Shown: in pieces, positions 32,811 through 41,110 of the stretch | Numbering within the stretch: the first letter of the stretch is position 1 | Layout of the letters: each line of letters begins with the position of its first letter | Assembly (NCBI GenBank): GCA_963790065.1 | Contig: CAWBNK010000018.1 | Span: 218,138 to 282,137, forward strand | Source of the DNA: Palsa-504 sp963790065 | Lineage (GTDB): Bacteria; Actinomycetota; Actinomycetes; Streptosporangiales; Streptosporangiaceae | Direction: 5' to 3' | Length of the DNA: 64,000 nucleotides | Translations under genes and position numbers: made by a program | Notes under the pieces: generated by a model | The model's input: only the letters and a program-made list of their open reading frames with translations | Databases searched by the model: none | Told to the model about the DNA's origin: nothing

Positions 32811-34043
32811 TCAGCGGGCGGTTACATGACCCATGAGCGCTCTTATTTCCGCCGCGATGCCTACCACGCCGCCGACCACGATAATCGCGGGCGGGCGGAT
32901 CCCCTCCTGTCCTACCACGCGGTCCACTTGTTCCAGTGTTGAGTTAATTGTGCGCTGCGTGGGCATAGTCCCGTCTGCGATTACGGAAACGGGCGTATCC
33001 GGACTGCGTCCGTGGCTGAGCAGCTCGGCCGCGACCGCCCCGATCCGCTCCACGGCCATCATCAGCACGAGGGTGCCGGAGCTGGCGCCGAGCCTGGCCC
33101 AGTCCACGGTGGACCGGTCGTCACCCGGCGGGACGTGCACCGATACGACGTGGAACTCCTGCGCCACTCCCCGGTGGGTCACCGGCACCCAGGCACTGGT
33201 GGGCACGCCGACCGCACTGGTGATCCCCGGCACCACGGTGACCGGCACTCCGGCCCGCAGGCAGGCCAGCACCTCCTCGGCCCCGCGGCCGAACACGAAC
33301 GGGTCACCGCCCTTGAGCCTGGCCACGAAACGGCCCGCCCGGGCCCGGTCGATCAGCGTCGCGTTGATCTGCTCCTGCGCCATGGCCCGGCCGTAGGGGA
33401 TCTTGCTGGCGTCGATGATCTCCACGTCCGCGGGCAGCTCATCCAGGATCGAGCGGGGCGCGAGCCGGTCGGTCAGCACCACGTCGGCCTCGGCCAGCAG
33501 CTGGCGCCCGCGCACCGTGATCAGCCCGGGATCTCCTGGCCCGCCGCCGATGATGGCCACCCCGGCGCGGCGCCCGCGCCCGTGCCGGGCGCTGAGCTGG
33601 CCGGAGCGCAGCCCGGCGATGATCGCGTCCCGGATCGCGGCGCTGTGCCGCGGATCGCCGCTGAGCACGCCGACCCGGACGTCGTCGGCCGCGCCCGCGG
33701 CCGGGGTCCAGGCCGCAGAGGCCTGCGCGTCGTCGGCCCGGACGCACCAGGTCTGCTGGCGTTCGGCGGCCGCCGCGATCGCCACGTTCGCCGCGGGATC
33801 GCTGGTACACGCGCAGACCAGCCAGGCACCGGCGCAGTCGCCGTCGGCGTAGCGGCGGGCCGCCCAGCTGATCTGGCCGCTCGCGACCAGGCCCTCGAGC
33901 GAGGTGCTGACATGGGGTGAGATCACGGCCACGTCGGCCCCGGCGTCGAGCAGCGACGGCACGCGGCGGGTGGCAACCGCTCCCCCGCCGACCACTACGA
34001 CGCGGCGGCCGTTCAGACGAAGCCCCAGCAGGTACGGGTCCAT
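32811..34043 (-). CDS. cysG: Siroheme synthase / uroporphyrinogen-III C-methyltransferase (CysG-type)
   Basis: 410 residues with two joined activities. The N-terminal third is a precorrin-2 dehydrogenase/ferrochelatase-like Rossmann domain (GRRVVVVGGGAVATRRV, then SPHVSTSL). From about residue 160 comes the SAM methyltransferase: VAIIGGGPGDPGLITVRG, DRLAPRSILDELP, ARLKGGDPFVFGRGAEE, and VPGITSAVGVP. It makes precorrin-2, the branch point to siroheme and cobalamin. It ends the strand run that begins with cobH and the bluB-cobT fusion, starting four bases after the latter's stop, so these form one corrin operon. Confidence 0.94.
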   Translation of the reverse strand: MDPYLLGLRLNGRRVVVVGGGAVATRRVPSLLDAGADVAVISPHVSTSLEGLVASGQISWAARRYADGDCAGAWLVCACTSDPAANVAIAAAAERQQTWCVRADDAQASAAWTPAAGAADDVRVGVLSGDPRHSAAIRDAIIAGLRSGQLSARHGRGRRAGVAIIGGGPGDPGLITVRGRQLLAEADVVLTDRLAPRSILDELPADVEIIDASKIPYGRAMAQEQINATLIDRARAGRFVARLKGGDPFVFGRGAEEVLACLRAGVPVTVVPGITSAVGVPTSAWVPVTHRGVAQEFHVVSVHVPPGDDRSTVDWARLGASSGTLVLMMAVERIGAVAAELLSHGRSPDTPVSVIADGTMPTQRTINSTLEQVDRVVGQEGIRPPAIIVVGGVVGIAAEIRALMGHVTAR

Positions 34044-34047
34044 GGCG

Positions 34048-35853
34048 CTAGGAGGGGCCGGTGACGTCGGCGGACTTGTCGGTGACGCCGGCGGAGTCGA
34101 AGGTGGCGACGTCGCGCAGGGCGCGGGCCGCGCTTTGTACCAGGGGCAGGGCCAGCAGCGCGCCGGTGCCCTCGCCCAGCCTCAGGCCCAGGTCCACCAG
34201 CGGGCGCAGGCCTAGGTGATCCAGGGCAATAGCGTGCCCGGGCTCGGCACTGCGGTGCCCGGCAAAACACGCCGCGACGGCGTCGGGCGCCAGGGCGGCG
34301 GCGGCCAGGGCGGCGGCGCCCGCGATGACGCCGTCCAGGATCACGGGGGTGCGCAGCGCGGCGGCGCCCAGGATGAACCCGGCCAGGCCAGCATGCTCGA
34401 AACCGCCGAGAGCGGCCAGGACGCCCACCGGGTCGGCCGGATCCGGCTGGTGCCGGCTCAGGCCGCGGCAGATGACCTCGATCTTGCGGGCGTAGGTCAC
34501 GGCGTCGATCCCGGTGCCGCGGCCGGTCGCCTCGGCCGGGTCGGCCCCGGTGAAGGCGCAGATCAGCGCGGCCGACGCGGTGGTGTTGGCGATGCCCATG
34601 TCGCCGGTGATCAGGCACCGGTTGCCCGCCGCGACCAGGTCGCGGGCGATCTCGGTGCCCGTGATCAGGGCGGCCATCGCCTGGTCGCGGGTCATCGCGG
34701 GTCCCGCGGTGAAGTCCGCGGTGCCCGGCGCGATCTTGCGGGGCAGCAGGCCGGGAACCGGCTCGAGCGGGGCAGCCACCCCGATGTCCACCACCGTGAC
34801 CTCGGCGCCGGCCTGGGCCGCGAACGCGTTGACCACGGCCCCGCCGGCCAGGAAGTTGGCCACCATCTGGGCCGTCACCTCCTGCGGCCACGGGCTGACG
34901 CCCTGGGCGTGCACGCCGTGGTCGGCGGCGAAGACCGCCACGCAGGCCGGCTCGGGCAGCGGCGGCGGGCAGCTGCCCGCCAGGCCGGCCAGCCGCACCG
35001 ACACCTCTTCGAGGACGCCGAGCGAGCCGCGCGGCTTGGTCATCCGGTCCTGCCGTTCGGCGGCCGCGGTCATCGCGGCCGCATCCGGCGGGGCGATCGC
35101 GGCGATCACCTCGGCGAGCGGGTCCACTGGTTCCTCCCCTGGCAGTCCGCGGCGGCCGAACTCCTCGGCGTGCACCGCCCAGGACACCGGCCGGCGGCGC
35201 GCCCAGCCGGCCGTGGCCAGTTCCGGCTCGGGCGCGAATTCGGTCACGTAGCCCAGGCAAAGATAGGCGATGACCTCCAGGTGCGCGGGCAGCCCGAGTT
35301 CGGCGGCGAGTTCACGCTCGTCGAAGAAGCTGACCCAGCCGAGGCCAAGGCCTTCGGCCCGGGCGGCCAGCCAGAGGTTGGCTACCGCGAGCACGCTGGA
35401 GAACTCGGCGGTCTGCGGCTGGACGTGGCGGCCCAGCGTATGCCGGCCGCCACGGGTGCGGTCGCAGCTGACCACGATGTTGACCGGGGTGTCCCGGATC
35501 GACTCGATCTTCAGCCGGTCGAAGGCCCGGGCCCGCGCGCCCGGCAGGCCGTCCGCGAACTCGGCCGCGTGCCGCCGGGCCAGGTCCGCGATCCGCTCGC
35601 GGCGGGCCCGGTCGGTGATCACGATGAAGTCCCACGGCTGCGAGAAGCCGACCGAAGGCGCCTGGTGGGCCGCCGCGAGGACCCGCCCGAGCACGTCCGC
35701 GGGCACCGGGTCGGGCCGGAACCCGCGCCGGACGTCGCGGCGTTCCGCGATCACCCGGTAGATCGCGTCCCGCTGCTCGGCCGGGTAGGCGTTCTGGTCC
35801 TCCACCGGGTAGGCGTTCTGGTCCTCCACCGGGTAGGCGTTCTGCTCATCCAT
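34048..35853 (-). CDS. BluB-CobT fusion: DMB synthase plus nicotinate-nucleotide-DMB phosphoribosyltransferase
   Basis: 601 residues from ATG 35853 (GGAGG ahead). Residues about 25-225 are BluB, the flavin-destroying 5,6-dimethylbenzimidazole synthase: RRDVRRGFRPDPVP, HQAPSVGFSQPWDF, LGLGWVSFFDERELA. Residues about 240-590 are CobT: TKPRGSLGVLEE, FAADHGVHAQGVSPWPQEVT, TGDMGIANTTASAAL, and the late GEGTGALLALPLV. The fusion makes the lower ligand and activates it as alpha-ribazole phosphate in one polypeptide. The N-terminus has a tandem repeat (NAYPVEDQ three times). It overlaps cobH by eight bases. Confidence 0.94.
   Translation of the reverse strand: MDEQNAYPVEDQNAYPVEDQNAYPAEQRDAIYRVIAERRDVRRGFRPDPVPADVLGRVLAAAHQAPSVGFSQPWDFIVITDRARRERIADLARRHAAEFADGLPGARARAFDRLKIESIRDTPVNIVVSCDRTRGGRHTLGRHVQPQTAEFSSVLAVANLWLAARAEGLGLGWVSFFDERELAAELGLPAHLEVIAYLCLGYVTEFAPEPELATAGWARRRPVSWAVHAEEFGRRGLPGEEPVDPLAEVIAAIAPPDAAAMTAAAERQDRMTKPRGSLGVLEEVSVRLAGLAGSCPPPLPEPACVAVFAADHGVHAQGVSPWPQEVTAQMVANFLAGGAVVNAFAAQAGAEVTVVDIGVAAPLEPVPGLLPRKIAPGTADFTAGPAMTRDQAMAALITGTEIARDLVAAGNRCLITGDMGIANTTASAALICAFTGADPAEATGRGTGIDAVTYARKIEVICRGLSRHQPDPADPVGVLAALGGFEHAGLAGFILGAAALRTPVILDGVIAGAAALAAAALAPDAVAACFAGHRSAEPGHAIALDHLGLRPLVDLGLRLGEGTGALLALPLVQSAARALRDVATFDSAGVTDKSADVTGPS
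35785..35850 (-). repeat. 24-bp tandem repeat at bluB-cobT N-terminus
   Basis: Three copies begin at 35785, 35809 and 35833 (24-base period), encoding EDQNAYPV in series. The copies are nearly identical, so the number probably varies by slippage without breaking the frame. Confidence 0.85.
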
Positions 35854-36481
35854 CAGCGTCCTCCAGGCGACGGGAAGGGGGATGCGGGTCATCCGGGACG
35901 GCCGCGGCGATGCGGAGCAGCGCCTCGAAGGCGGCCGCCGCGACCGCCGGGCCGCCCTTCTCCGAGACGTTGCTCAGGGCAGGCAGGCCGCTGCGGCGCA
36001 GCGCGTCCTTGGCCTCGGCCGCGCCCACGAACCCGACCGGCACCCCGATGACCAGAGCGGGCTCGACCTCCCGGGCCAGGATCTCGGACAGCGCGTCCGG
36101 CGCGGAGCCGACCAGCCAGACCGCGCCAGGCCCGGCCGCGCTGAAGGCCAGCCGGACCGCGGCCGCGCTGAGGCTGAGGTTCGCGGTGCGGGCCAGCCGG
36201 GCGGCCAGCGAATCGTCCGCCTTGCAGATCACCTGGTAGCCGCCGAGCGCCGCCGCGACCGCGGTCGCGTCGGCCACGGCGGGGGCGCCGCGGCGCAGCC
36301 CGGCCAGGCCGGAGGCCAGCGCCGCCTCGTCGCAGACCAGGTCGGTGACATAGTCGAAGTCGGCCGTGGCGTGGATGACGCGTTCGGTCACGGCCCGGCT
36401 GAGCGGGGGCAGGGCGCTGAGGTCGAGCCGCGACCGCAGGATGCGGTAGGACTCGGCTTCGGCGGGATCCGCGGGATGCAC
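35846..36481 (-). CDS. cobH: Precorrin-8X methylmutase CobH
   Basis: 211 residues from GTG 36481 (HPADPAEAESYRILR follows), the normal length. The catalytic His is in the family motif ERVIHATADFDYV, and VICKADDSLAARLARTANL plus GVPVGFVGAAEAKDALRR mark the substrate pocket and methyl-transfer region. It converts precorrin-8X to hydrogenobyrinic acid in the aerobic cobalamin route. The large open frame extending upstream to 38080 is not coding for this protein. It heads the corrin operon, overlapping bluB-cobT by eight bases. Confidence 0.94.
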   Translation of the reverse strand: MHPADPAEAESYRILRSRLDLSALPPLSRAVTERVIHATADFDYVTDLVCDEAALASGLAGLRRGAPAVADATAVAAALGGYQVICKADDSLAARLARTANLSLSAAAVRLAFSAAGPGAVWLVGSAPDALSEILAREVEPALVIGVPVGFVGAAEAKDALRRSGLPALSNVSEKGGPAVAAAAFEALLRIAAAVPDDPHPPSRRLEDADG

Positions 36482-36812
36482 GTCACCATCTCTACCTCGC
36501 CGGACGGTCCCGCGGCCAGGGGCGGTCCCGCGGAAGAGCGGTTCGGGCGTTACGGCCGGGACCACGATCGGGGCCGGGTACACTGGCCCCGATCCGGACC
36601 GGGCCGTCTCCGGGTCGCACGCTACCAGCCATTGCCAGCAAACTCTCAGCGGGTCCGGGTAGCGTGGGCCAGCGGAATCCCGGTAGAACCGGATGGCGAA
36701 TCGAGCCACCTGCTGGCCGCAAGACATAACACGCCGAGCAGACGCATTTAGCCCGCGCAGGCCTGGCGCGGACGGCAACATGAGACATACGAGCACGCTG
36801 AACGGAGCACGC
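36482..36812. other. Intergenic region upstream of cobH and the glycan genes
   Basis: 330 bases between divergent transcription units. I looked for a cobalamin riboswitch box (AGCCAGGAGACCTGCC-like) and did not find one. A GGTCCCGCGG text occurs twice near 36507 and 36524. Promoters for both sides must lie here, but none can be assigned by eye. Confidence 0.35.
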
Positions 36813-36896
36813 ATGGCTGATCGTTCCCGCGTCCTGGCCACCATCGGGCATGGCCACGGTCTGGCCCGAGTTCCGGCCGGCGCGGTGATGCGATGA
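36813..36896 (+). CDS. Possible 27-residue peptide coupled to GT2
   Basis: ATG 36813 follows a good ribosome site (GGAG five bases upstream) and opens a frame reading MADRSRVLATIGHGHGLARV and ending AGAVMR, whose TGA overlaps the next gene's ATG (36893). The composition is not that of a known family. Its value may be translational coupling of the glycosyltransferase, whose own ATG has no clear ribosome site. Could also be chance. Confidence 0.35.
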   Translation: MADRSRVLATIGHGHGLARVPAGAVMR

Positions 36897-37864
36897 TCTA
36901 CAGCAACCCGCGGGACCAGGTCGTCGACGACGCGGCCTTGGCCGCGTTCACCGATACCTACGGGGAGCGCGCCAGCAGCCTGCCTCCGGTGGCGATCGTG
37001 ATCGCCGCCTACAACGAGGAAGGTGCCATCGGCCCGGTCATCGAGGCCCTGCCCGAGCAGGTCTGCGGGCTGGCCACCGCGGCCGTCATCGTGGCCGACG
37101 GCTGCGCCGACGGCACGGTAAAGGAGGCCACCACGGCCGGTGCCATGGTCGCCGACGTGCCGGTCAACCGCGGCCAGGGCGCCGCGCTGCGGCTCGGCTA
37201 CCGGCTGGCCCGCGAGGGCGGCGCGACCTACATCATCACGACCGACGCCGACGGCCAGTACAACCCGGCGGAGATGGAACAGGTGCTCGGCCCGGTGGTG
37301 GCCGGCGAGGCGGATTTCGTCACCGGATCGCGCCAGCTGGGCAGCCAGGAGACCAAGGACTTCATCCGCCGTGCCGGGAGCCGGTTCTTCGCCCTCAGCC
37401 TCAGCTTGCTCACCGGGCAGCGGATCAGCGACACCACGTTCGGCCTGCGGGCCATGCGGGCCGAGGTGACCGGCGCCGTCCGGCTGGAACAGCCTCAGTA
37501 CCAGGCGTCCGAGCTGCTGATCGGGGTCATCACCCACGGTTACAAGGTGGCCGAGGTGCCCGCCACCATCCACCGGCGGCGGGTCGGGGAGAGCAAGAAG
37601 GGCCAGAATTTCCTCTACGGGCTGCACCTGCCCGGGGTCAACAACTTCTTCTACGGGATGCGCTTCGCCCGGGTGATCTACGGCACCTGGTGGCGCGAGC
37701 GTCAGCGCTCGCGGTCCTCCGGCCGGTCGTCCTCGTCGTCCTCGGCCGCGGCGCCGGAACCGGTGGCGCGGGCGAACGGCTCGGGTCCCGGGTCGGTTGA
37801 GGCCAGCGCCTCTTCCGCGGCGGCGGGCGCGTCGGCACCGGCCGACCCGGCGAAGAGGACGTAG
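36893..37864 (+). CDS. Glycosyltransferase family 2
   Basis: 323 residues. A soluble GT-A fold: VAIVIAAYNEEGAIGPVIEA at the N-terminus, VNRGQGAALRLGYRLA, and the metal-binding DADGQYNP motif (DxD as DAD). It probably adds a sugar to a polyprenyl phosphate (DPM1/DPG-synthase like) or other membrane lipid, judged by the GSRQLGSQETKDFIRR region and the neighbouring GtrA protein. The last 55 residues are Ser/Ala/Pro-rich (GRSSSSSSAAAPE) and lie over the antisense 3' end of gtrA. It starts by ATGA overlap with a small ORF. Also near is an SQD1-like gene, together suggesting a surface glycan route. Confidence 0.88.
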   Translation: MIYSNPRDQVVDDAALAAFTDTYGERASSLPPVAIVIAAYNEEGAIGPVIEALPEQVCGLATAAVIVADGCADGTVKEATTAGAMVADVPVNRGQGAALRLGYRLAREGGATYIITTDADGQYNPAEMEQVLGPVVAGEADFVTGSRQLGSQETKDFIRRAGSRFFALSLSLLTGQRISDTTFGLRAMRAEVTGAVRLEQPQYQASELLIGVITHGYKVAEVPATIHRRRVGESKKGQNFLYGLHLPGVNNFFYGMRFARVIYGTWWRERQRSRSSGRSSSSSSAAAPEPVARANGSGPGSVEASASSAAAGASAPADPAKRT

Positions 37865-38304
37865 TGGAAGAACAGGAAACGCAGCAGGAACGTGCCGACG
37901 TTGGCGACGGCATACACGGCGTCCAGGTAGAGCACGCGCTCGGCGCCGCTCAGCTGCATCCACTCCGCGGAGTGGTAGCCGAACTTGTTGGCCAGCTCGA
38001 GGACCACGATGACCATCGCGGAGACCACCCAGAACGGCAGGGTCTCCTTCAGCAGGTTCGGGCGGCCCTTCCGCTTCCACGCCCAGCGGCTGAGCACGTA
38101 GCTGACCACGGCGCCGGAGAACCAGGCGATCAGGGTGGCCCAGGTGGAGGTCAGGTTCAGCGGTGCGGCGCAGATGGTGTACGTCACCTCGGTGGTGACG
38201 AACGCCGCGATGGCCGCGATGGCAAAGCGCCCGAAGCGAATGCCGAGCTTGCTGCGGGCCTTACGGGTGATCGTCTCGCCGAGCCGATTGGTGACCAATG
38301 CCAT
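37702..38304 (-). CDS. GtrA-family membrane protein
   Basis: 200 residues with four membrane helices (about residues 25-45, 52-72, 88-108, 125-145), the GtrA fold that flips polyprenyl-linked sugars across the membrane. Basic loop KRKGRPNLLKETLPFWVV is typical. The last 50 residues are an acidic tail (EDDEDDRPEDRER) encoded antisense to the Ser-rich tail of the convergent GT2 gene: the two coding regions overlap by 163 bases. GtrA and GT2 commonly work as a pair, which the tail-to-tail layout supports. Confidence 0.88.
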   Translation of the reverse strand: MALVTNRLGETITRKARSKLGIRFGRFAIAAIAAFVTTEVTYTICAAPLNLTSTWATLIAWFSGAVVSYVLSRWAWKRKGRPNLLKETLPFWVVSAMVIVVLELANKFGYHSAEWMQLSGAERVLYLDAVYAVANVGTFLLRFLFFHYVLFAGSAGADAPAAAEEALASTDPGPEPFARATGSGAAAEDDEDDRPEDRER

Positions 38305-38526
38305 TGTTGTCCTAGGTTAGCTAGCCGACCAACAATCGAGGAGCAGGTATACAGTACGGAAACCGCAGGCCGGTAAAGCTACCCTGGCGAAGCCGCCCCA
38401 TGCGAGCTTCGAGGAGGGTGTTCAGCTTCCGCACTCAGAGCACGTTACCGCCCCCGTGCGGATCGCCGCACAACGGCAGAGCAAACTCACAGCAATCTGA
38501 CAGAAGGACACGGTAGGAGCCGGAGC
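38305..38526. other. Divergent promoter region, gtrA / SQD1-like gene
   Basis: 220 bases holding the A/T-richer TATACAGTA near 38350 that could serve as a -10 region. No operator symmetry was found beyond GCTAGC-like short palindromes. Confidence 0.3.
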
Positions 38527-39681
38527 ATGAAAATCTTGGTGTTGGGCGGCGACGGATACCTCGGCTGGCCCACAGCGCTGCACCTGTCGGAGGCAGGTCA
38601 CGAGGTGGCCGTGGCCGATAACTTCGTCCGCAGGCACTACGACGACGAGCTCGGGGTGGAGTCCCTGGTGCCGATCGAGCCGCTGCGGAACCGGATCGCG
38701 GTGTGGCAGGAGCTGACCGGCAAGAAGATCGGGATGTACGTCGGCGACCTCACCGACCCGATCTTCACGTACCACATCATCAGGGACTTCGAGCCGGAAG
38801 CCGTGGTTCACTTCGCCGAGCAGCGGGCCGCGCCGTACTCGATGATCGACCGGGCGCACGCGGTGTACACCCAGCAGAACAACGTGGTCGGCAACCTCAA
38901 CCTGCTGTACGCGATCGCCGAGACCAACCCGGACATTCACCTGGTCAAGCTGGGCACGATGGGTGAGTACGGCACGCCGAACATCGACATCGAAGAGGGC
39001 TGGCTGGACCTGGAGCACAACGGCCGGACCGACCGGGTGCTGTTCCCCAAGCGGCCGGGCTCGTTCTACCACCTGTCCAAGGTGCACGACAGCCACAACA
39101 TCGAGTTCGCCTGCCGGATCTGGGACCTGCGGGCCACCGACCTGAACCAGGGCGTGGTCTACGGCCAGCAGACCGCCCAGACCGCGCGGGACGAGCGGCT
39201 GGCCACCCGGTTCGACTACGACGCGGTGTTCGGCACGGTGCTGAACCGGTTCGCCATCCAGGCCGTCATCGGGCACCCGCTGACCGTGTACGGCTCGGGC
39301 GGCCAGACCCGCGGCATGATCGACATCCGGGACACCGTCCGGTGCATCGAGATTGCCTGCGAGAACCCGGCCAACCGCGGCGAGTTCCGGGTGTTCAACC
39401 AGATCACCGAGTGGATGTCGGTCAAGGACATCGCCGAGACCGTGGCCCGGGCCTACCCCGGCGACGTCACCATCGAGAACGTGGACAACCCGCGGGTCGA
39501 GGCGCCGGAGCACTACTACAACGTCAAGCACACGGCACTGATCGAGCTCGGCCTGGAGCCGCACCTGCTGTCCGACACGCTGATCGAGTCGCTGTTCGAC
39601 GTCACCAAGCGGTACGCCCACCGGGTGCGCCTGGAGGCCCTGCGCCCGACGGTGAAGTGGCGCGAGCCCACCGCCGGCTAG
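38527..39681 (+). CDS. UDP-sulfoquinovose synthase-like SDR (SQD1/SqdB/Agl3 type)
   Basis: 384 residues, an extended short-chain dehydrogenase. NAD-binding GGDGYLGWPTALHL at residues 7-20 and the catalytic residues Thr144 (KLGTMGEYG), Tyr181 and Lys185 (YHLSKVHDSHN) sit at almost the positions reported for plant SQD1 (Thr145, Tyr182, Lys186). The segments AEQRAAPYSMIDRAHAVYTQ and RATDLNQGVVYG are nearly diagnostic for that group. SQD1 makes UDP-sulfoquinovose from UDP-glucose and sulfite, for sulfolipid or sulfonated glycans. Other NDP-sugar epimerases remain possible, but the match is strong. Neighbours (GT2, GtrA) suggest a surface glycan or glycolipid. Confidence 0.88.
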   Translation: MKILVLGGDGYLGWPTALHLSEAGHEVAVADNFVRRHYDDELGVESLVPIEPLRNRIAVWQELTGKKIGMYVGDLTDPIFTYHIIRDFEPEAVVHFAEQRAAPYSMIDRAHAVYTQQNNVVGNLNLLYAIAETNPDIHLVKLGTMGEYGTPNIDIEEGWLDLEHNGRTDRVLFPKRPGSFYHLSKVHDSHNIEFACRIWDLRATDLNQGVVYGQQTAQTARDERLATRFDYDAVFGTVLNRFAIQAVIGHPLTVYGSGGQTRGMIDIRDTVRCIEIACENPANRGEFRVFNQITEWMSVKDIAETVARAYPGDVTIENVDNPRVEAPEHYYNVKHTALIELGLEPHLLSDTLIESLFDVTKRYAHRVRLEALRPTVKWREPTAG

Positions 39682-39713
39682 GGACCGCGCGCGCCTGAGG
39701 GAAAGGTGCAACT

Positions 39714-39758
39714 ACGGCCCGTTCGGTAAAATGATCTTTCATTTGCCGAACGGGCCGT
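39714..39758. repeat. Near-perfect palindrome of the dispersed CCGTTCGG element
   Basis: Arms ACGGCCCGTTCGG with TAAAATGA (39714-39734) and TCATTTG with CCGAACGGGCCGT (39739-39758), loop TCTT. The two arms differ by one substitution and one extra A. The hairpin lies between the SQD1-like gene stop and the next gene's start, ending 10 bases before ATG 39769, so it may terminate the former or hide the latter's start. Confidence 0.75.
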
Positions 39759-39768
39759 GGTGTTTGTC

Positions 39769-40578
39769 ATGACGAATTGGGTGTGCGCGACCTGCGGTAA
39801 CCACTTCGCAGAGCCGCGTCCGGAGACCTGCTCCGTATGCGCGGACGAACGGCAGTGGCTGCCGCCGGACGGGCAGCGCTGGACGACGCTGGCCGACCTG
39901 GCCGCGGCGGGCCACAAGTCCGACGTGCGCGAGGTCGAGCCCGGGCTGACCGGGATCGGCGCTGCGCCGCCGGTGGCCATCGGGCAGCGGTCGCTGCTGG
40001 TGGCCACGCCCGCGGGCAACGTGCTGTGGGACCCGTCCGGGTTCGTCGACGACGCGGCGGTGGCCGCGGTGCGCGCGGCGGGCGGGCTCGGCTTCGTGAC
40101 CGCCAGCCACCCGCACTTCTACGGCGCGATCGCCTGCTGGGCGCGGGAGTTCGATGCGGAGATCCTGGTGCCGGCGGACGACGTAGCCTGGCTGCGGGCG
40201 GACCCGGACCTGCGGGTGCGGCTGTGGTCCGGGACCCTGGCCGTGCTGCCGTCGGTCACGCTGATCCAGTGCGGCGGGCACTTCCCGGGCAGCGCCGTGC
40301 TGCACTGGGCTTCTGGCGCGGACGGCCGCGGGGTGCTGCTGAGCGGCGACACGATCTTCGTGACGCCGGGCGAGGACCGGGTGACGTTCGTCTGGTCGGC
40401 GCCGAACCGGCTGCCGCTGTCGGCGGCGGCCGTCCGGGGCGTGGTCTCGGCGGTGGAGCCATATGCGTTCGACCGGATCTACGGCGGCTGGTGGGCGCCG
40501 GTGCTGCGGTCCGGGGCCTGGGAGACCGTGCGGAGTTCGGCGCTGCGGTACATCGAGCACCTGGAAGGCCTGGCCTAG
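39769..40578 (+). CDS. Metallo-beta-lactamase-fold protein with N-terminal zinc ribbon
   Basis: 269 residues from ATG 39769 (an in-frame GTG at 39757 lies inside a palindrome; neither has a ribosome site). The N-terminus is a rubredoxin-like zinc ribbon: VCATCGNHFAEPRP then CSVCADERQW (CxxC twice). The rest matches an MBL fold by LVATPAGNVLWDPSGFVDD, GLGFVTASHPHFYG, and LLSGDTIFVTP, but the HxHxDH metal motif is reduced to SHPH, so catalytic activity is doubtful. Family members are usually annotated only as hydrolases; function unknown. It ends convergent with DUF6504, overlapping by four bases. Confidence 0.85.
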   Translation: MTNWVCATCGNHFAEPRPETCSVCADERQWLPPDGQRWTTLADLAAAGHKSDVREVEPGLTGIGAAPPVAIGQRSLLVATPAGNVLWDPSGFVDDAAVAAVRAAGGLGFVTASHPHFYGAIACWAREFDAEILVPADDVAWLRADPDLRVRLWSGTLAVLPSVTLIQCGGHFPGSAVLHWASGADGRGVLLSGDTIFVTPGEDRVTFVWSAPNRLPLSAAAVRGVVSAVEPYAFDRIYGGWWAPVLRSGAWETVRSSALRYIEHLEGLA

Positions 40579-40865
40579 CCGAGGCCGCGGCGGAGGGTCC
40601 AGGTGCCGGTGGCGGTTTCGCGGCGCAGTTCGTAAACGGCGGCGGCCAGGCCCGGGCCCGCCGCGGCCTCGACCCGCCAGAACTCGAGCTCGGGCTGGCC
40701 GGGCTCGGGCCCCGGAACCGCGGGATCCTGCCACCACTCCCGGTTGATGACCCAGTGCTCTTCGATCGCGCGGACGGTGTACAGCCGGCCGCGCCACACG
40801 AACCGGGACGGCCTGCCGTCGTCCCGGGCCTGAACGTTGACCGGCTCGCCGTACGCCCTGCTCAT
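40575..40865 (-). CDS. DUF6504-family protein
   Basis: 96 residues from ATG 40865 (GGGAGGG nine bases ahead). The compact fold has SRFVWRGRLYTVRAIEEHWVINREWW, then FWRVEAAAG and VYELRRETATGTWTLRRG, the text of DUF6504 as I recall it. In actinomycetes such proteins are often encoded beside the ImuA/ImuB/DnaE2 mutasome genes, but here it is not. The upstream nine-codon extension of the frame lacks support. The role is unknown. Confidence 0.78.
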   Translation of the reverse strand: MSRAYGEPVNVQARDDGRPSRFVWRGRLYTVRAIEEHWVINREWWQDPAVPGPEPGQPELEFWRVEAAAGPGLAAAVYELRRETATGTWTLRRGLG

Positions 40866-41110
40866 GCGCGATCGCCCTCCCCTGCCCGCCATGCGGTCCT
40901 CGCCGGGTCACCAAGTTCACCGCTGCCGCAAGGGGAAGACAGGCAGTTGCGATCCGTGATCGGGACCGAGCCGGTCCCGGACCATGATCGAATATAAGTT
41001 CATTCGAACTGAGATGCAAATAAGCTTTGCTATCTGAACTGCAGAAACCCGGAAATGTCAGTACCAGGCGGCATAGTAGGAGCCGTCCGGCCCATCCGAG
41101 GGAGGCAAAC

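Noticed and set aside
36482..36812. Cobalamin riboswitch upstream of cobH
   Set aside because: No B12-box-like text was found on either strand.
35846..38080. 744-codon minus-strand frame as one protein
   Set aside because: Only the cobH part is real; the rest is antisense to GT2 and spacer DNA with no homology.
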